From contig JACEEZ010023452.1 of NCBI GenBank assembly GCA_016584305.1, positions 232,501 through 296,500 on the forward strand: a DNA stretch of 64,000 bases, given 5' to 3'. This DNA is from Chionoecetes opilio (lineage: Eukaryota; Arthropoda; Malacostraca; Decapoda; Majidae). Shown in pieces: positions 59,286 to 64,000 of the stretch. The translations under genes and the position numbers were made by a program. Every line of letters begins with the position of its first letter. The stretch's first letter is position 1. Under the pieces are notes generated by a model. The model was not told the origin of the DNA. It was given only the letters and a program-made list of their open reading frames with translations, and did not search any database.

Positions 59286-60019
59286 TTGTTAAGACAGGGC
59301 GTCAGACAGCATTATAAGAAGCCAACTACCCATCCACTACCCTATAACAGATGTCGAAATCTTGCCGAAACCGTCAGTAGAAAAGGACGTCAAACTGATC
59401 GGGAACTCATCATTCGTGATCAGCTAGTGGAATTCGTGGTCGTGATCCCAACACAGAAAGAGGCACTGCATTCCAGGGGCGTCCCTGGAACAACATAACA
59501 GAAGCCTGCGATGTTTAAACAATGTACGCCGACGCAAACACCCTGATCATTATTCAACGCGGGAAACAAATGACGTAAAAAACAAACCAATCAGAGGCCC
59601 TCCTTACTAATATCGCAGATGATGAACAAATATAAAGTAAAACTAGTAAAATCATCGTAATCTGTATTCTTTCCGAGGATAATGCGGCAAAACACTTCTA
59701 ACCACCAAGGGCCTTTAGCACAAACATCCGTCCTCGCAAATCTCTGTAAGAAAAGGAGTTTGATATATAACTTTGGGACCATTTTTATAACAAAACCGAT
59801 TCTCTTCCGAAACGTGGTCTCCACTTAAAATTCAGTTGGTTCTGCACGACTCGGTAGGCTACTAAATGACGCGTTAGGACCTAACTACAAATAAAAAAAC
59901 TCCCAGCAGGTAGAAGGTTCCGACACAACCTAACTCTAGTTCCCCGCAATATAAGTTCTCGTTCATCTAAAGCACCAAAATTGTTAGTTCCCGCAAAGCC
60001 AACTACCCATACCACGATA
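59286..60019. other. Probable 5' part of the decayed LINE, unassigned
   Basis: Base composition resembles the LINE downstream, and no other features are seen. It may be the LINE 5' UTR or ORF1, but no ORF1 motif could be named. Confidence 0.3.
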
Positions 60020-62850
60020 TTAAGCTTGTTTACTTTAATGCCCCGTAGTATACTTAACAAATTTCATGATTTAGAGGAACTAGTTTATTCAGACAATACG
60101 ACCTCATCATCGGAATTTCAGAGTCAATGGATAATCGACAAATAGAGATTTTTTGGGCTTGAATTGCGATAACAGGGGTATTAACTTATTAAGTCAGAAA
60201 GACTACGAAGAGCGGAGGAGGTGTATTATTATAATAAAGTCCTGCCTTCATCCCTTGTAGTATCCAAACCGAAACTGAAAACAGTAATGGTATTTTCGTT
60301 CAACTAAATCGTCATTCTCCAAAAGTAGTAATTGGCCTTGTTTTATCGACCTCCAGCTCAAAACAATACAATAGACTAAGAACTCTATGAACAAATATTG
60401 GGGAATTAGTTCTCAGAACGAAAGGCGTAATATTCGGTGATTTTAATATTCGTTACTAGTTGGGGCGGCCTCGCTTACAATACTTCGGGGCACACTCTCT
60501 ATTCAAATCTCCAAAAGTGTCTTTATATACCAACACGTGGATCATCCAACGAGAGGCGAAAATATTCTAGATCTTATTTCACAACTAGCGAAAATCTTGT
60601 CAGTAACGTTAACGTCGGATCCGAATTTAGTAGCAGTGACCACCGGGCGATTACTTTCAGTATTACCTCAGTAAGAAAGCGAAGTCGAAAGTAAAGAAAA
60701 GTTCTTGATATCGAAAGGCAGACTTCAGAAACTAAAAGAATCTTAACGAACCCGATTTGGAATTTTATCTCAGAAAGTAACGACATAAATGTAGCATGGC
60801 ATGATTCACCGTAAGCACATACTTAGCAATACAATCCTCAAATCCCGATGCGATATAGGCGATCTTTTCAAAACATTAAACCGAAATGTGGAACCCGCGA
60901 AATCAGGACAGCCTTGGCAGCTAAAAGCGTGCATATGAAAACACATAGAACACAAAATGAAGACGACAAACCCGATCACGCAGAATTTAGACGAATACTA
61001 AAAAACTCATTAAACGAGCAAGAAAAATTTTTGAAGTAACGTATTTCCGAAATGAGCAAATCAAACCCTGAAATATCTACAGCTATGTTAAAAGGGAAAA
61101 TAATTATGACGTCAACCATAGGACCGTTGGAATGGAAATGGCGAACAACACAGAAAATGAAGTATCTATGGCGGATACTCTAAATAACTTTTTTGCATCA
61201 GTCCTTTCACTATGTAAAACACGCAAAATCAACCCATCCCGAAGACCCAGGAACAAAGGTACTTGCCTCAGCTCCATTTAACCTTTCAGAATGTGAACAT
61301 TTTCTTCGCGATAAATACAACTGACGATAAACAAGCTCCTGTCCTGATAAATTTCGCCACGCATATTAAAAGAAGCAAAGAACGAATAGTAACACCACTT
61401 TCATCTTATTGTAATAGTCTTTTCTCACCGGACTGTACCGTGCTAATGGAAACTAGCAATGTCACACCCATATTAAAAAAAGGAAGCAGTCGCAGCCCGG
61501 AAACTATCGCCCAATCAGTTTTAACATCAGTTGCTGGAAAATTAATGGAATCCATCATAAGAGACAGAAATCGTTAAGTTCTTATAAGAAATGACATAAT
61601 CAAAGACTCGCAGCATGGATTCAGAATAAACGCTCATGCTCTCAACTTAACTTTGATTTTTACAATACTGTATTCAAAATGGTACGACAACACTAGGGCC
61701 CCCCAGGGGTAAGAACGTATTTACCTCTATTTTTCAAAAGCTTCGACAAAGTTCCTCATAATCGGTCTCATTAAGCAAGTAAAACTCATGGTATAACAGG
61801 CCATTTTACAATTGGATAGAAAACTGGCTGTCAAATCGTAAACAAAGGGTGGTAATAATGGGAATTCTCTGACTGGACCAGTTTAAAAGTGGTGTTTCCT
61901 CAAAGGATCATTTCTCGGACCTATCCTTTTCTTACTATACATATGACATTGACGAGGGAATCACATGCCTGATATCGAAATTTGCTGATGCCAAACGAAA
62001 ATCACAAACTAGCCTCCTTACAGATCTCAGCGCCAACTCATACAAAACGACTTAAACACGCTAATCGGAATGGTTCAAAACATGGCCAAATGAATTTCAA
62101 CCTGTACAATCCCATGTATACATATCGGTAATACACCCCTCATAAAAGTTAACGTGATGAACGATTTTCCAACTACAAGTGTTGATAAAGAAAAAGATTT
62201 TAGGCGTGTATAATCTCGAAAGATCTCAAACGAATAACCAAATTTAGAGGTAGTAAAAACTGAAACTGCCAATAAATTGGTTGGCTTTATTTGGCCGAAC
62301 TTTCAGTTTCAATCTGAAAAGTTATACTCACTATTTTTAACTCGCTTGTTCCGCCCCCATCTAGAATACTGTGTGCAAATTCTGGTCACCTTATTATAAA
62401 AGGACATAGATAAACTAGAAAAAATACAGCGCAGAGTACCAAAATGATACCTAGATTGCGAAATAAATCGTACAAAAATCGGCCTCAAAGAACTTAACTT
62501 ATTTCCACTAACCAAAACGAAGATAAGAAGGTGACCTCATCGAAGTAATTTAAAATCTTCAACGGATTTACGAACGTATCCCAGAAACTCTTTTTTGAAA
62601 GCTGAACCCGGTCAGCTCAACTAGAAACAACGGATTTAAAATAGCAGGAAACGTTTTGTAACGAACGAAGCAAAGTCTTCTTATGTCTTCACAACCTGTT
62701 GTAAACGTATGGAAATGGGCTGGCCGTCAGTACGTAGTAAAGCTTCAAATACAATAAAATCATTTTAAAAGTCGCCTCGATAAATATTTCATATAATTCC
62801 CCGGTTGTCACTGTTTTCTCGGAATAATAAATTTATTCTCGCGGGCCTCT
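60020..62850 (+). mobile_element. Decayed non-LTR retrotransposon with endonuclease and reverse transcriptase remnants
   Basis: Pieces in all three plus frames show the element order. ORF2 starts with KLVYFNA and NKFHDLEELVY near 60020-60090. An APE-type endonuclease end lies near 60440-60680, with SSDHRAITFSI. RT fingers near 61490-61570 carry NYRPIS-like sequence, SVAGKLMESIIRDR. Palm pieces are FDKVPHN and WIENWLSNRKQRVV near 61740-61850, and a damaged FADD site lies near 61980. The C-terminal part near 62420-62850 has MIPRLRNKSYKN and FKIFNGFTNV. Frameshifts occur roughly every 50-150 bp, so it is long dead or badly sequenced. CR1/jockey-like by motif order; clade unproved. Confidence 0.8.
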
Positions 62851-62954
62851 GTGAAACTACTTACTCTCATTGCGTAAAATGATTGCGAGTAGCGCTACAC
62901 AACCCTCCCACACGTCTCAGACAGCCCCGGGAGTAAACGGTCACTACTACAACT

Positions 62955-63505
62955 TTTGACCTGTGGTGCGGGCTGTGGTTCAGCAAGGGCCCTGTCAGTT
63001 AGTGACCACCATCGGGATTTATATAGCAGGGGTCACTGCTTCAGGGGGCATTTGAGTGCAAACGCCGTCCTACTTTGGAAGTGCACTACCGCCGTGGATT
63101 GAAACGGAAGCTGGGCCCTGATTGACTGCTGCTCCCAAGAAAGCGCCAGGCAAGGCTGGCCGCACCAACCGTGAACTTCCACACTGAGCCTACACCAACA
63201 CTACATTAGACCTCATACACACACAGATAGCCCGAGTTAAGTTTTACCCTACTACTCTCGACCTGTGACGGGCTGTGGTTCAGTTAGGGTCCCTGACAGT
63301 TAGTGACCACCATCGGGATTTAAGGTACCAGGTCACTGGCTGCAGGAGGCATTGAAGTGTGACGGCGTCCTACATGGAAAGTACACAATCCGCAGTGTAT
63401 TGAACGGAGTGGGGCCCTGATTGACTGCTGCCTCCCAAGAAAGCGCCAGCAAGGCTGCCGCACCACCCTTGAACCTCCACACTGTTTCAACACCTTACAA
63501 ACAAC
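62955..63505. repeat. Two tandem copies of a roughly 300-bp unit
   Basis: Copies at about 62955-63210 and 63258-63505 share CGGGCTGTGGTTCAG, CAGTTAGTGACCACCATCGG, GGGCCCTGATTGACTGCTG and CCCAAGAAAGCGCCAG. They differ by many single-base indels. They sit between two LINE copies and may be LINE 5' regulatory repeats. Confidence 0.8.
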
Positions 63506-63854
63506 ATAACATGACCTATCTATCAAGCACTAAACCTACCCCCAAAAACTAGTAGTAGTTAGCCATAGATTTACAGCTTTCAACTTTCCTGCACAAATTC
63601 CATGCAGTTTTTCTGATATTGCATGGTATCACTTCCTTTTTCCGGCCAGCTTCGGCCCTGCGGGATGGTGGGTGAGGAGGAGCCCTTCTACTTCCTATCC
63701 TTTCTCATCTTATTATCTGTTTAGTGTAGTGTAGTTAAAAGCAAACAGTCTTGTAAAGACCTATCGGTCTGTTGCTGTTTTGTTTCTTTATATTCCTTTG
63801 TATTCTCCTCTCCTTCACTGGGACGCTAAATTCCCCTCGATTATATACCTTTAT

Positions 63855-64000
63855 TTTCAGAAAGCCTTCGGATACAGTTCCCTAAGCGACTTTTGACCAA
63901 GCTAGGGCACAAGGGCTTAGGAGAGCAATTATGTTTCATGGATTGGCGATTGGCTTGTCAAATCGTAAACAACGGGTAGTAATAAATGGCGAACATCTGA
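63855..64000 (+). mobile_element. Second LINE copy, RT fragment running off the window
   Basis: In shifting frames it reads YFQKAFG, FGYSSLSDF/VPKRLLTKLGHKGLG, DWRLACQIV and MANI. These match the palm block of the LINE at 60020-62850 (D-K-V-P-H-N...WIENWLSNRKQRVV). The preceding TAAAGACCTATCGGTCTGTT (near 63755) may belong to another LINE 3' end. Confidence 0.65.

Overview
This is eukaryotic, arthropod nuclear DNA, most likely from a decapod crustacean. The reasons are GT-AG introns, RR-type cuticle protein exons, tRNA-derived SINEs, several non-LTR retrotransposon remnants, MITE-like elements, CCTAA-rich patches and an extreme density of CA, GA, TAG and TCC microsatellites. Most long open frames in the window are microsatellites read as protein and are not listed as genes.

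Four genes can be assembled by eye. All have phase-0 introns and the same plan: a short signal-peptide exon, two middle exons and a low-complexity terminal exon. CP1 (plus, 445-2949, first exon missing) and CP2 (plus, 7745-9621, complete, 311 aa) are secreted RR-1-like chitin-binding cuticle proteins with long acidic Ser/Asp/Glu tails. Gene A (minus, 16273 to 13250) and gene B (minus, 39193 to 19710) keep the exon plan. Gene A shows no RR domain; gene B has only RR-like traces. Gene B is the most unusual object. Its terminal exon appears to run 8.5 kb (28249 to 19710) through Pro/Gly 9-residue repeats, a 730-bp GGA tract, acidic 38-residue repeats, Arg/Glu-rich repeats, four cysteine modules (CGKDEI[DE]C core) and a unique C-terminus. 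It would encode nearly 3,000 residues, but several small frameshifts interrupt it.

Layout: 0.4-3 kb CP1; 3.3-5.2 kb two retrotransposon fragments; 5.4-6.3 kb simple repeats; 7.6-9.6 kb CP2; 10.6-12.5 kb minisatellite and a hAT-like element; 13.2-16.4 kb gene A, with a composite insertion in intron 1; 17.9-19.3 kb a SINE with target duplications and a MITE; 19.7-39.4 kb gene B, whose introns hold minisatellites, GA tracts, nested MITEs and a SINE; 39.7-59.3 kb gene-poor microsatellites, SINEs, MITEs, minisatellites and one tRNA-Leu(UAA) gene; 60.0-64.0 kb a decayed LINE, a tandem 300-bp repeat and the start of a second LINE copy.

Single-base shifts recur in CP1, gene A, gene B and the retrotransposons. 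They may be uncorrected long-read indels or real decay; CP2, which is fully open, argues against a uniformly bad sequence. All splice sites are predictions by eye.
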